A stretch of 64,000 bases of DNA from Lachnospiraceae bacterium. GTDB taxonomy: Bacteria; Bacillota; Clostridia; Lachnospirales; Lachnospiraceae. Both the position numbers and the translations under genes were made by a program. Positions within the stretch are counted from its first letter, which is position 1. Each line of letters opens with the position of its first letter. The stretch covers positions 1 through 64,000 of the forward strand of contig JAAWNY010000002.1 of the NCBI GenBank assembly GCA_022799175.1, in the 5' to 3' direction. Positions 35,214-47,974 of this stretch are shown piece by piece. The notes beneath the pieces were generated by a model. The model ran no database searches. It was not told the DNA's origin and was given only the letters and a program-made list of their open reading frames with translations.

Positions 35214-35749
35214 TGTCAAAGGTGTACGGGGATGCATTATTTGAGACCGCCATGGAGAAGGATCGGATAGATGTGCTTTATGAGGAGATTGTCTCTCTGG
35301 TTCCTGTTTTGGAGGGCAATCCGGAGCTGATGGCACTTCTCAATAATCCGCGGATCGTCAAGGAGGAAAAGGTTACCATCATTCATCAGGTCTTTGAAGG
35401 CAGGGTGGAAGAGGAGTTGATGGGATTTTTGACTGTAGTCGTAGAGAAAGATCGGCAGAACGATCTGATTCCGATTTTTGCCTATTTTATTCAGCGGGTA
35501 AAAGAATATAAACGGATCGGGACCGTATCCGTGACCAGTGCGGTGGAACTGAGCGAAGAGCAGAAAGCCCGCTTGCAGGAGAAACTGCTGGAAACTACAG
35601 ACTATGTGATGTTTGAAATGAATTATCAGATCGATTCCGCTTTGATTGGCGGTATGGTGATTCGGATTGGCGATCGGGTGGTAGATAGCAGTATCCGCAC
35701 GCGGCTCTATGAGATGAAAAAAGAGCTTTCTCAGTTGCAGATGGCTTGA
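35201..35749 (+). CDS. atpH: ATP synthase F1 subunit delta
   Basis: 182 residues; opening AKLVSKVYGDALFETAMEK and the C-terminal signature IDSALIGGMVIRIGDRVVD. It links the peripheral stalk to the F1 head. It starts inside atpF, so translation is coupled. Confidence 0.95.
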   Translation: MAKLVSKVYGDALFETAMEKDRIDVLYEEIVSLVPVLEGNPELMALLNNPRIVKEEKVTIIHQVFEGRVEEELMGFLTVVVEKDRQNDLIPIFAYFIQRVKEYKRIGTVSVTSAVELSEEQKARLQEKLLETTDYVMFEMNYQIDSALIGGMVIRIGDRVVDSSIRTRLYEMKKELSQLQMA

Positions 35750-35800
35750 TTCAGGTAACAGGGAAGGAAGAAAAACTGTTACAATTTGGGCGGCAATTAA

Positions 35801-37327
<1,527 letters not shown>

Positions 37328-37346
37328 GACGGGAGGAACGTAAATC

Positions 37347-38216
37347 ATGGCATCCATGAGAGATATTAAACGCAGAAGGGCAAGTATCCAGAGTACGGGC
37401 CAGATCACAAAGGCCATGAAACTGGTATCCACGGTCAAGCTGCAGAGATCCAGAACGAAAGCGGAAAGTTCCAAACCCTACTTTAATCGGATGTATGATA
37501 CCATCGCCTCCATGCTGGAGAGATCTGGCGCCATGGATCATAAATATTTGAAAGCTGGTACAGAGGGTAAGAAAGCAGTGATTGCGGTTACCTCCAATCG
37601 TGGTCTGGCGGGTGGTTATAACAATAATATCGTGAAGCTGATTATGGCAGACCCTGGTCTTGTGGCGGCAAATACCAAGATCTATGCCATCGGTCGCAAG
37701 GGCCGAGACGGTTTAGCAAGAAAGGGGTATGAGATTACAGCGGATTATTCGGAAGTGATCAATGAACCGCTATACCAGGATGCCGCAGATCTGACGAAGG
37801 AGCTTTTGGGCGCCTTTGAACGGGGAGAGGTCAGTGAGATTTATCTGGCATATACGTCCTTTAAAAATACAGTGGTTCATATTCCCCGGTTAGTGAAGCT
37901 GCTTCCTTTTGACCGGGATTCGGCTGTCAATGAAACAGGGGATGAGCCAAAAGCGCGGGCGTTGATGAATTATGAGCCGAGTGCAGAGACGGTGTTAGAT
38001 ATGATTATTCCCAAGTATATGAGCAGCCTGATCTATGGCGCGTTATTGGAAGCGGTAGCCAGTGAGAACGGTGCCCGTATGAACGCCATGGATTCGGCAA
38101 CGAACAATGCTGAGGAGATGTTAGGAAAGCTGGAGATCCAGTTCAATCGAGCACGGCAGGGATCCATCACGCAGGAACTGACGGAGATTATCGCCGGTGC
38201 GAATGCTATCAATTAA
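37347..38216 (+). CDS. atpG: ATP synthase F1 subunit gamma
   Basis: 289 residues. N-terminal SMRDIKRRRASIQSTGQITK with KAMKLVSTVKLQRS and C-terminal helix QGSITQELTEIIAGANAIN are the two halves of the rotating coiled coil; a Rossmann-like domain lies between (VIAVTSNRGLAGGYNNNIVK). Confidence 0.97.
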   Translation: MASMRDIKRRRASIQSTGQITKAMKLVSTVKLQRSRTKAESSKPYFNRMYDTIASMLERSGAMDHKYLKAGTEGKKAVIAVTSNRGLAGGYNNNIVKLIMADPGLVAANTKIYAIGRKGRDGLARKGYEITADYSEVINEPLYQDAADLTKELLGAFERGEVSEIYLAYTSFKNTVVHIPRLVKLLPFDRDSAVNETGDEPKARALMNYEPSAETVLDMIIPKYMSSLIYGALLEAVASENGARMNAMDSATNNAEEMLGKLEIQFNRARQGSITQELTEIIAGANAIN

Positions 38217-39671
<1,455 letters not shown>

Positions 39672-39682
39672 GGGGTACATCT

Positions 39683-40081
39683 ATGGCTGATGTGATGAAA
39701 CTGAATGTAATCACTCCAGAAAAACAGTTCTATGAAGGGGAAGTGACCATGGTAGAGCTGACAACGACGGAGGGAAATATCGGTGTTTATCCTAACCATA
39801 TCCCGCTGACCGCGGTAGTGTCACCGGGGGTGTTGACGATCCATGAGGAGGGAGAGAAGAAACAGGCTTCGCTGATCTCCGGATTTATCACCATTCTGCC
39901 AGATAGCGTTACCATTATGGCGGAGGTGGCTGAATGGCCGGATGAGATTGATTTTAAGCGTGCTGAGGAGGCCAGAGCACGTGCTGAGCGGCGCTTGACT
40001 TCTGGGGAAACCGAGTTGGATACACTGCGGGCAGAGATGGCACTAAAGAGAGCTCTAGTAAGGTTAGGATTAAAGCATTAA
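39683..40081 (+). CDS. atpC: ATP synthase F1 subunit epsilon
   Basis: 132 residues: N-terminal beta sandwich (KLNVITPEKQFYEGEVTMVE, YPNHIPLTAVVSPG) and a C-terminal helical pair (AEEARARAERRL) that can regulate ATPase activity. It is the last gene of the operon. Confidence 0.96.
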   Translation: MADVMKLNVITPEKQFYEGEVTMVELTTTEGNIGVYPNHIPLTAVVSPGVLTIHEEGEKKQASLISGFITILPDSVTIMAEVAEWPDEIDFKRAEEARARAERRLTSGETELDTLRAEMALKRALVRLGLKH

Positions 40082-40162
40082 AGGATGTTCCTTACGGCTT
40101 TTGCTTTTGTAGCATTAATAGGAGCTGTCAGGCGCAAAGTGTGAAAAAGAAGAGTTATGGGA

Positions 40163-40196
40163 ACTCCTGGCAGGAGATATACTGCCGGGAGTTTTC
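40163..40196 (+). terminator. Terminator of the ATP synthase operon
   Basis: ACTCCTGGCAG pairs with CTGCCGGGAGT, followed by TTTTCC. Confidence 0.82.
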
Positions 40197-40289
40197 CGTT
40201 TCAGAGGGGGGATGGGAATTAATGGAAGGGCAGGCGTCTCCTTGACTGCGGAGGGGAATGGGTGCTGCTGATTTTGAATTTGGCTGGAC

Positions 40290-41417
40290 ATGGAGGGAGC
40301 GTGGGGTACTGAAATGTATAGAAGGAATGAAACAGGTGACGGATGGGATTTGGCGGGGAAGATAGTTCGGGATATCATGAAGAAAATGGGGGATAGAGAG
40401 TATTTTTTTAGTGGGGGCGGTTTGCTGGCGGCGGCTATGATTTTGCAAGTGTTGGCAAGGAATGTGAGTGGGATGGCAACATGGTATGCTCATCATGTTT
40501 ATCCGGTATTAGTGAGAGTAATCGGCGGTTTTTTTGGCTTTTTTCCGTTTTCGGTGGTAGAAAAAGCACTATATTTTCTTGTTTTTGGCGTGATATTGTA
40601 TGCTTATCGATTTTGGAGGGAGCCAAGACGAGTTCTGGCGAGAATGGTATTTTTGACTGGAGTATTATTCTTTTTATATACCTGCAACTGTGGAGTGAAT
40701 TATTATGCGGCTTCTTTTGCAGAATATGCAGGGATGGAAGTTGGGACGTATTCAGAGGAGGAATTGAAAAAACTGTGTGAGTTTTTAACAAAAAAAGTGA
40801 ATGAGACGGCAGTGAGGGATCGTTACCTAGACTACCGGTGGGCATGGAAAGAAGAAAGCGTCCGCGCTATGAAGAGAAGAGGAGAGGAGTTTGCAGTGCT
40901 TGGCGGATTTTATCCGGAACCAAAGGAGGTTAGGATATCCTCGATTCTTTCGGCTCAGCAGCTTTGCGGGATTTATTCCCCATTTACGATCGAGGCGAAT
41001 TATAACAAATATATGCCAAGTTATAATATACCACATACCATGTGCCATGAATTGTCACATTTGAAAGGATTTATGCGGGAAGATGAAGCAAATTTTATTG
41101 GCTATCTGGCATGTGTGGGTTCGGAGCGTCAGGCATTTCGGTACAGTGGGTATTTGACGGGGTGGGTCTATGCAAGCAATGCCCTGGCGCGAGTGGATCG
41201 GGAGAGTTACATAGAATTGCGAGGAAAGCTGTGTAAACAGGCGAAAGAGGATTTGCAGAGAAATAATGATTTCTGGGAGCGATATGAAGGAAAAGTAGCG
41301 GAGGTGGCGAACCAGATGAATGATGTGTATCTGAAGGCAAATGACCAAAGCGACGGAGTGAAGAGCTATGGGCGGATGGTGGATTTGATGCTGGAATATT
41401 ATCAAAAGATGAATTGA
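40290..41417 (+). CDS. DUF3810 membrane protein, probable zinc metallopeptidase
   Basis: 375 residues (367 if the ATG at 40314 is used; neither start has a strong binding site). Three membrane helices lie in residues ~45-155. An extracytoplasmic or cytoplasmic domain carries HELSH near residue 253 with a downstream REDEANFIGYLAC, a gluzincin-like HExxH...E arrangement. DUF3810 proteins are uncharacterised. It is separated from atpC by a terminator, so it is probably transcribed on its own. Confidence 0.8.
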   Translation: MEGAWGTEMYRRNETGDGWDLAGKIVRDIMKKMGDREYFFSGGGLLAAAMILQVLARNVSGMATWYAHHVYPVLVRVIGGFFGFFPFSVVEKALYFLVFGVILYAYRFWREPRRVLARMVFLTGVLFFLYTCNCGVNYYAASFAEYAGMEVGTYSEEELKKLCEFLTKKVNETAVRDRYLDYRWAWKEESVRAMKRRGEEFAVLGGFYPEPKEVRISSILSAQQLCGIYSPFTIEANYNKYMPSYNIPHTMCHELSHLKGFMREDEANFIGYLACVGSERQAFRYSGYLTGWVYASNALARVDRESYIELRGKLCKQAKEDLQRNNDFWERYEGKVAEVANQMNDVYLKANDQSDGVKSYGRMVDLMLEYYQKMN

Positions 41418-41582
41418 AGAGGAGGCATAGGACACCAGGTCTAGATGCGTTTTGGTTTCGAGATTTAAGAATTCCTAAAATAAGAGTCTAGCTTAACTGG
41501 AAAATCCTAGAATATTTGTAATAAAAAAGTAAGGCACAAAACGACATTTTATGTTACACTAATCATACCTTTAGTGGATAAG

Positions 41583-41694
41583 GGGACACACGTCCCATAT
41601 ACCATTTTTTGGCGGCTGACGGCGTTAACCCCTCAGTATAGGAGAAGTTACGATGAGCGATGATAACGCAACAGAATCGTAAATCTATGGTATA
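41583..41694 (+). ncRNA. Candidate structured leader RNA upstream of the VanR/VanS-like pair
   Basis: Four helices can be drawn: GGGAC/GTCCC (41583-41596); an enclosing helix TATACCAT (41598-41605) with ATGGTATA (41687-41694); GCGTTA (41622-41627) with TAACGC (41664-41669); and TTACGAT (41648-41654) with ATCGTAA (41676-41682). The last two cross, so they would form a pseudoknot. It lies about 40 bases before the regulator start. The class is not one I can name. The gap 41418-41733 holds no other feature. Confidence 0.5.
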
Positions 41695-41733
41695 AAACCG
41701 CGTATTGGAGGATATCAGGAGGAGGAAACTGTT

Positions 41734-42438
41734 ATGGCAGAGACTAATATTTTAATTGTAGATGATGAACAGGAGATTGCCGATCTGGTAGAGATCTATC
41801 TGGTCAGCGATGGATATAAGGTATTTAAGGCAAATAATGCGCAGGATGGACTGGACATTTTGGATAAAGAAGATATTCATCTGGTACTGTTAGATATTAT
41901 GATGCCAGGTATGAGTGGACTGGAGATGTGTAAGAAGATTCGGGAAACAAATAATATTCCGATTATCATGATTAGTGCGAAATCCACAGATTTGGATAAA
42001 ATTTTGGGATTGGGGACAGGGGCCGATGATTATGTGGCAAAGCCATTTAATCCGCTGGAAGTGTCAGCCCGGGTCAAATCTCAGCTTCGGCGATATACGC
42101 AATTGAACCCCAATAGCAATGTCCATGAGAATGTGAAAAATGAGATTAGTATCCGTGGATTGACGATCAACAAAGATAACCATAAGGTTACTGTTTATGA
42201 AGAAGAAGTGAAATTAACCCCCATTGAGTTTGACATTTTATATCTTCTGGCTTCCAATCCGGGAAAAGTATTCAGCACAGATGAAATTTTTGAAAAAGTT
42301 TGGAATGAGAAGGTGTATGAGGCAAACAACACTGTGATGGTACATATCCGCCGCTTGCGTGGCAAGATGAAGGAAGATGAGCGGCAGGATAAAATTATTA
42401 CTACCGTGTGGGGGGTAGGATATAAAATTGAAAAATAA
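41734..42438 (+). CDS. OmpR/VanR-type response regulator
   Basis: 234 residues. Receiver domain with VDDEQE (residues 9-14), phospho-acceptor Asp in LVLLDIMMPGMSG (~residue 53), Lys in VAKPFNP, then a winged-helix DNA-binding domain (LTPIEFDILYLLASNPGKVF; TVMVHIRRLRGKMKE; TTVWGVGYKIEK). ATG follows AGGAGGAGG. Overlaps the kinase start by 11 bases. It probably controls the export and envelope genes that follow. Confidence 0.94.
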   Translation: MAETNILIVDDEQEIADLVEIYLVSDGYKVFKANNAQDGLDILDKEDIHLVLLDIMMPGMSGLEMCKKIRETNNIPIIMISAKSTDLDKILGLGTGADDYVAKPFNPLEVSARVKSQLRRYTQLNPNSNVHENVKNEISIRGLTINKDNHKVTVYEEEVKLTPIEFDILYLLASNPGKVFSTDEIFEKVWNEKVYEANNTVMVHIRRLRGKMKEDERQDKIITTVWGVGYKIEK

Positions 42439-43573
42439 AAAGAACGATATGCAGTATCGTTTCCGTACTCGTGTGATTACCAATATTTTGTACAGTGCAC
42501 TGGTAACATGTCTGATAGAAGTGTTTCTGGTGACGAATGTGGGGATGCTGGCTCAATATGCAAAAAAGTCTCAGTGGAATAATGCTTTGATGGGTATGAT
42601 CTATGATTCGGATTTGGCTGTTGTGTTAGGATATGTTCTGCTGGGAATTATGGTATTTTCGATTACTTTTTTGTTGCTGCAGGAGCGATCCATCGCTTAT
42701 ATTGGGAAAATATCAGATGCGGTCAGAGACATTTCAGAAGGAGATTTAAATACCACAATTGATGTGATCGGAGATGACGAATTTTCAGGGATGGCAGCAA
42801 ATCTCAACAAGATGGTGAAGGAGATTCGTCGGCTGATGGATAAGGAGCGAGAAGCAGAGAGAACCAAGAATGAACTTATCACCAATGTGGCTCATGATTT
42901 GCGAACCCCTCTGACTTCCATTATTGGGTATTTAGAGATTCTTTCCAGTAAGTCGGCGCCCTTGCCACCAGAGATGCAAAAGAAATATATAGATATTGCT
43001 TACAGTAAGTCAAAACGTCTGGAAAAGCTGATTGAGGATTTGTTTGGATTTACAAAATTGAATTATGGAAAGATTTCTATGCAAGTGGCAGAGGTGGATA
43101 TTATCAAGCTTTTGGGACAGCTTCTGGAAGAATCTTATCCTAATTTTTCTAACAAGGGATTGTCTTATGAGTTACAGAGTAATGTGTCTGCTAAAATAAT
43201 TTCAGCAGATGGAAATCTGCTGGCTAGGTTGTTTGACAATCTAATTAATAATGCGATCAAGTATGGAGCTGATGGAAAACGGGTGTTAGTGAAGGTCCAC
43301 GCATCGAAAGAGACGGTTCAAGTATCTGTGACGAATTATGGGTATGTGATTCCTCCAGAGGAGCTGCCGTTGATTTTTGATAAATTTTATCGGGTAGAGC
43401 AGTCCCGATCCACACATACTGGCGGTACAGGGCTGGGGCTAGCAATTGTAAAAAATATTGTAGACATGCATGGTGGAGATATTACCGTAAAAAGTGATCT
43501 CAACGGAACCGTATTCACCGTGACATTGAAGGTGGATTTTAATATTGAGAGAGAAAATTTTGGAATTCATTAA
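42428..43573 (+). CDS. VanS-type sensor histidine kinase
   Basis: 381 residues from a TTG overlapping the regulator stop; an ATG at 42449 would remove seven residues. Two membrane helices (ITNILYSALVTCLIEVFLV and VVLGYVLLGIMVFSITFLLL) with only ~35 residues between them, so the outside sensor loop is short. HAMP, HisKA (NVAHDLRTPLTSIIGYLEIL), N box (LFDNLINNAIKYG) and G box (THTGGTGLGLAIVK) all look intact. The small loop is typical of kinases that sense via membrane partners. Confidence 0.94.
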   Translation: MKNKKNDMQYRFRTRVITNILYSALVTCLIEVFLVTNVGMLAQYAKKSQWNNALMGMIYDSDLAVVLGYVLLGIMVFSITFLLLQERSIAYIGKISDAVRDISEGDLNTTIDVIGDDEFSGMAANLNKMVKEIRRLMDKEREAERTKNELITNVAHDLRTPLTSIIGYLEILSSKSAPLPPEMQKKYIDIAYSKSKRLEKLIEDLFGFTKLNYGKISMQVAEVDIIKLLGQLLEESYPNFSNKGLSYELQSNVSAKIISADGNLLARLFDNLINNAIKYGADGKRVLVKVHASKETVQVSVTNYGYVIPPEELPLIFDKFYRVEQSRSTHTGGTGLGLAIVKNIVDMHGGDITVKSDLNGTVFTVTLKVDFNIERENFGIH

Positions 43574-46070
43574 AATAAAAAGTTGTATGATGGTTGTTAT
43601 TCTGGCTGCTAGCTGTTGGATTTTTTGTACTCCGCTATTGGTTTTTGGGGGTATAAGGCCAGAAAATACTTCCGGATATTTATTATGCCAAAAAGCAGAT
43701 CCAGTAATGACAGAAGCAGCTATGCCAGAAAAGCAGCCGGCAAGTTTGATAGTAAGCTATGGCTATGAAGACTCTGTAAAGGGCGGTCGCAGTATTCCAG
43801 TGAATATTACAATCAGGAATCAACGGAATCAGACCGTTGAGGCCAGATTGAAAATAAAATCCATGGAATCGGATGGCAGCATTTACTGCTATACGTATGA
43901 TGTGACACTGGAAGCACTGGAAGAAAAGGAAGAAAAATATTACATTCCTGTAGGTGTGACAGCGGATCAGCTTTTTTTGGAGTTGGAGAGCAAAGGTGGA
44001 GAGCAATTAGCCAGCAGACAACTGAGTTTGAATATCAGCCGGGATGTACCAGAACTATTTATTGGGATTTTATCGGATGATTTGGATGGTTTGGATTATC
44101 TCAATGGCATAGGGATCCGTTATAGTGCGCTGCGGACAAGAACATTTTCTCTGGATCCGGAGGAATTCCCACAGGAAGAGGTAGGGCTGAATCTGCTGGA
44201 TGTACTGGTGGTCAATAATTTTAAATTGCGCGATCTATCGGAAGAACAGACTTCAGCAATCATGGATTGGGTCCACAATGGGGGAGTTCTGTTACTGGGG
44301 ACTGGACAAAGGGTAGGAGATACTTTGGGGCGATTTGCTCCTGAACTTTTGGATGATTCTTATGGGACGCCCAGCCTTCGCCGAGTTGATTTGAGCGAAG
44401 AGTTAGCGCTGGACGATCCAAATGCAGGAGTCATGGAACTGATTTCTGTGGACATTCCTCTTCATGGCGGCAATGTGATTCTTTCTAGTGATGGTATCGC
44501 TTTGCTGACGACAGCAACGAAAGAGCAAGGGTTGATCGGAGTGACTAGCTTTGATCTAACAGATATCAAATCCTTTTGCCAGAGTAATCCTTCTTATGTT
44601 GATTATTTCTTTTCTTCTCTGCTGGGAGAAAACCGTATTAACCGTTTGGCGGATGTCGTTTACAGCGGGAATTCTGAGAAGTTCTGGTCTGTTCAGAGTT
44701 TGATCAATACAGGAAATGTAGAGAAATTGCCAAATTTGTCGTTATATGCGGCGATTGTGATCGTGTATTTATTTGTGTTAGGACCTGGGATGTATTTGTT
44801 TTTAAAAAGGAGAGAGCTTCAGATGTGGTATCGGCGGGGGGTAGTGGTACTGTCGATATCATTTGCCGTGATCATTTATTGGATGGGGACTACAACCCGA
44901 TTTCGTTCTACTTTCTATACGTATGCGACGATTCAAGATGTGACAGAGGATTATGTGACAGATACGACTTATGTGAACATTCGAAATCCTTACAACCGGC
45001 CTTACCGAGCAGAATTGAATCCGGCGTATTCTGTGTTGCCGATCACGCGAAGCTATCAGCAGAATTCCCAGAATAAGGCAAGATTTACCGGAGAGGAATC
45101 ATATCAGGTATCGATTGAACGAGGGGAGGACTGGCTTGCTGTTCGAGGGCAAAACATCTCTGCTTTTACTCCACGATATTTTCAGATGGAGAGAAAATCT
45201 GAGAATACAGATAAAATCGGAATGACTGGGTCTGTGGATTATTTTGAGGGGAATTTGCGTGGAAAAATCACTAACTGTTTTCCTTTTCATTTGGAGAATG
45301 TTACTTTGTTGCTTTATGGAAATATGGTGCTTTTGGGAGATTTGGATCCGGGAGAGACCAAACAGTTGGAAGAGCTGGAGCTTTTACGGTTTCCGCTGAA
45401 CAATTCTTATGTAGTGGCAGAACGGATCATCGGAGAGGAGTTATTAGAGCGGGGAGATATTGGCGACACTGCTTATCTGCAGGCGTTGGAACGTTCCAAT
45501 ATACTTATCTTTTATTTGGATAACTATATGAATAATTATAGTGCGGATGCCCGTGTTATTGCTTTCAGTGCAGAAAAAGAGGAAAGCTTGTTTTTGCGGG
45601 AGGCAGATTCGGAAACTTATGGACATATGATGCTGACATCACAGATCCCAGTCAATGCATCTCAGGATCGGATGCGATATCGTTCGGTGCTGATCAAGAC
45701 GCCAAAAGTGATAAATGGTGACTATTTTCCTGTTTCTAATTCCATGAACGGGATGGAACCGCTGACTCTGGAGTATCAGATGGGAACGGAAATTGACGTG
45801 GAGAGCCTGACTTTTGAACCGGTATCCGAAGAATTTCTCAAAAATGGCAGTAGTTATATTGAAGGTTTTACTGGGAGCGTATACTTTTATAATTATGAGA
45901 GCGGTAATTTTGATGGGATAGAGCTGGAAGGACAGACGATGTATGTGGAGCAGTTGCAACCGTATCTATCATCAGAAAATACGTTGACAGTGCGATATGT
46001 TTATGATGGTCCGGGAAGTTATAATGCAGTTCAGTTGCCGATGCCAATGGTGGCGGGGAGGGAGCGGTAA
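43545..46070 (+). CDS. Large membrane protein with GldG-like Rossmann domain, partner of the ABC exporter
   Basis: 841 residues from a TTG with AAGGTGG nine bases upstream. N-terminal signal/anchor (~13-35), a beta-sandwich (~55-150, with GGRSIPVNITIRNQRNQTVE), then a Rossmann-like domain (ISDDLDGL-like ILSDDLDGLDYLNGIGIRY; LLDVLVVNNF; GGVLLLGTGQ) similar to the class I amidotransferase fold of GldG/DUF4350 proteins but without an obvious catalytic Cys-His pair. Two central membrane helices (~404-450) and a ~390-residue extracellular C-terminal part follow. The stop overlaps the ABC ATPase start. The overlap with vanS suggests one operon. Confidence 0.65.
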   Translation: MREKILEFIKIKSCMMVVILAASCWIFCTPLLVFGGIRPENTSGYLLCQKADPVMTEAAMPEKQPASLIVSYGYEDSVKGGRSIPVNITIRNQRNQTVEARLKIKSMESDGSIYCYTYDVTLEALEEKEEKYYIPVGVTADQLFLELESKGGEQLASRQLSLNISRDVPELFIGILSDDLDGLDYLNGIGIRYSALRTRTFSLDPEEFPQEEVGLNLLDVLVVNNFKLRDLSEEQTSAIMDWVHNGGVLLLGTGQRVGDTLGRFAPELLDDSYGTPSLRRVDLSEELALDDPNAGVMELISVDIPLHGGNVILSSDGIALLTTATKEQGLIGVTSFDLTDIKSFCQSNPSYVDYFFSSLLGENRINRLADVVYSGNSEKFWSVQSLINTGNVEKLPNLSLYAAIVIVYLFVLGPGMYLFLKRRELQMWYRRGVVVLSISFAVIIYWMGTTTRFRSTFYTYATIQDVTEDYVTDTTYVNIRNPYNRPYRAELNPAYSVLPITRSYQQNSQNKARFTGEESYQVSIERGEDWLAVRGQNISAFTPRYFQMERKSENTDKIGMTGSVDYFEGNLRGKITNCFPFHLENVTLLLYGNMVLLGDLDPGETKQLEELELLRFPLNNSYVVAERIIGEELLERGDIGDTAYLQALERSNILIFYLDNYMNNYSADARVIAFSAEKEESLFLREADSETYGHMMLTSQIPVNASQDRMRYRSVLIKTPKVINGDYFPVSNSMNGMEPLTLEYQMGTEIDVESLTFEPVSEEFLKNGSSYIEGFTGSVYFYNYESGNFDGIELEGQTMYVEQLQPYLSSENTLTVRYVYDGPGSYNAVQLPMPMVAGRER

Positions 46071-47038
46071 TGTTGAAAATTCGTAATCTGCGAAAGATAT
46101 ACGGGAATTATCACGCTCTGGATGGATTAGATATGGATATCGAAGACGGTTCATTATATGGTTTTGTAGGACCAAACGGAGCGGGAAAAACCACAACGAT
46201 CAAGATTATCAGCGGTCTTCTTCTGCCAGACGGAGGAAGTGTGGAAATTGATGGCATAGATGCCTTGGCACAGCCACATTGTTTGAAAGAAAAAATTGGC
46301 TATGTTCCGGATTATTTTGGAGTCTATGATAATCTTAAAGTATGGGAGTACATGGAATTTTTTGCTGCTTGTTATGGTATTGAAGGACTGAAGGCAAGAA
46401 AACGTCTGCGAATACTTTTGGAACAAGTCGGACTAGGAGATAAACTAGAATTTTATGTGGATGGATTATCTCGAGGAATGAAGCAAAGATTGTGCTTAGC
46501 CCGGGCGCTGTTGCATGAACCTGCACTTTTAGTAATGGATGAACCGGCGGCGGGACTGGATCCCCGAACGCGTCTGGAATTTCGTGAGACGGTGAGAGAA
46601 TTGAATGAACAGGGGATGACGATCCTTTTAAGTTCCCATCTACTGACGGATTTGACAGAGCTTTGCACAGATGTAGGGATTATCGATGCTGGAAAAATGT
46701 TGTTGGCAGGAAGTGTGGAAGAGATTATAGAAAAAATTCATACTTCTAAGCCAGTTATTATTACTGTTCATAATAATCTGCAGGCAGCGCTGGGACTTTT
46801 AAAGGAGCATCCGTTAGTTCGATCAATTTCTGTAAAAGAACAGGAGATCTTGGTTCAATTTGCCGGGAGCGGAAAGCAGGAGAGTCGTTTGCTGACAGAG
46901 CTGGTGCAGGCAGGTGTGGAGGTGCGAGGATTTATGCGGGAGCCGGGCAGTCTGGAAGCCGTATTTATGCAACTTACGAATCATGAGGAGGAAAGGGTGG
47001 TATTATCCTATGAAGCTGATTTCGAATCCGGTCTATAG
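46070..47038 (+). CDS. ABC transporter ATP-binding protein
   Basis: 322 residues. Walker A GPNGAGKTTTIK (~residue 33), signature LSRGMKQRLCLARAL, Walker B LLVMDEPAAGLDPRTR and switch His in LSSHLL. The C-terminal ~90 residues extend past the core as in GldA/CcmA drug and lipid exporters. It starts at the stop of the preceding gene and overlaps the permease by 29 bases. Confidence 0.95.
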   Translation: MLKIRNLRKIYGNYHALDGLDMDIEDGSLYGFVGPNGAGKTTTIKIISGLLLPDGGSVEIDGIDALAQPHCLKEKIGYVPDYFGVYDNLKVWEYMEFFAACYGIEGLKARKRLRILLEQVGLGDKLEFYVDGLSRGMKQRLCLARALLHEPALLVMDEPAAGLDPRTRLEFRETVRELNEQGMTILLSSHLLTDLTELCTDVGIIDAGKMLLAGSVEEIIEKIHTSKPVIITVHNNLQAALGLLKEHPLVRSISVKEQEILVQFAGSGKQESRLLTELVQAGVEVRGFMREPGSLEAVFMQLTNHEEERVVLSYEADFESGL

Positions 47039-47912
47039 ACGAGAGATAAGGGTCAGCTCCCGCAGTTTTCGGCTGGCCTTGGTATTACTGACATTTAACG
47101 GGATTCTGGCACTGGTAGCGCTTCTTAATATGTACTCCATGTTGTCTCAGGTCCGAGCAACCGCAGAGATTCAATATGACAGTTTTTTGGATTTGTATAT
47201 GTTTGTGGCTGTACTGGAATTTGTAATGTTGATCTTTATTATGCCAGCGATCACGGCTGGAAGTATCAGCGGAGAGAGGGAACGTCAGACTTTGGATTTA
47301 ATGCTTTCTACAAGGCTTACGCCGACACAGATTGTTTTGGGAAAATTGATGTCATCATTGAGTACTATGGTGCTATTGATAGTGTCCAGTTTTCCGATAT
47401 TAGCTCTGGTATTTGTCTATGGCGGTGTGACGATGAGAGATATGGGACTGTTGTTGATCTGTTATGGAGCGGCGGCATTATTTTCTGGTAGTTTGGGAGT
47501 GTTCTGTTCGGCTCTATTTCGAAAATCAACATTGTCTACTGTGGTGGCGTACGGAGTTATGGGCATGATCGTAATTGGTACTTATGGAATTAATCAGCTG
47601 GCACTACTTTTTAGCCGGATGCCGGGAGAAGCTTATCTTGTGACGACAGGAGCAGGAGGGGGCGGGGGGAGTTCAGGCGGCTTTTTGTATTTGCTGCTTC
47701 TGAACCCGACGGCAACTTTTGTAATGACGATGCTGCGCCTGGCAGGGAGAGAAGCATCAGGGGGGAAAGTGACCCAGTGGTTTGGGACACACGAAGAAGG
47801 CTTCTTAAGCCAGAATTGGGTGAGTTGCAGTGTGGTGTTGCAAATGGTGATGGCGGTAGCATTGATCTGGATGGCAGTCCGAGCAGTTCGTCCAGGAAAA
47901 AAAGTACGGTGA
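47010..47912 (+). CDS. ABC-2 type permease
   Basis: 300 residues from the ATG at 47010 (AAGGGTGG upstream). Six membrane helices, with the ABC-2 pattern LIFIMPAITAGSISGERERQTLDLMLSTRLTPTQIVLGKL between helices 2 and 3. A Gly-rich outside loop (GAGGGGGSSGGF) lies before helix 5. Together with the ATPase and the 841-residue protein it forms a Gld-like export complex of unknown substrate. Confidence 0.92.
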   Translation: MKLISNPVYRREIRVSSRSFRLALVLLTFNGILALVALLNMYSMLSQVRATAEIQYDSFLDLYMFVAVLEFVMLIFIMPAITAGSISGERERQTLDLMLSTRLTPTQIVLGKLMSSLSTMVLLIVSSFPILALVFVYGGVTMRDMGLLLICYGAAALFSGSLGVFCSALFRKSTLSTVVAYGVMGMIVIGTYGINQLALLFSRMPGEAYLVTTGAGGGGGSSGGFLYLLLLNPTATFVMTMLRLAGREASGGKVTQWFGTHEEGFLSQNWVSCSVVLQMVMAVALIWMAVRAVRPGKKVR

Positions 47913-47974
47913 GAAAACACGAGGGTATGAGGATTGCATTCAAATTAACTAAATAGTAGGAGGAGAAGACAGAG

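Noticed and set aside
43545-46070. Active class I amidotransferase in the 841-residue protein
   Set aside because: The fold pattern is suggestive, but no Cys nucleophile elbow or matching His-Glu pair is seen, so only a GldG-like structural role is proposed.
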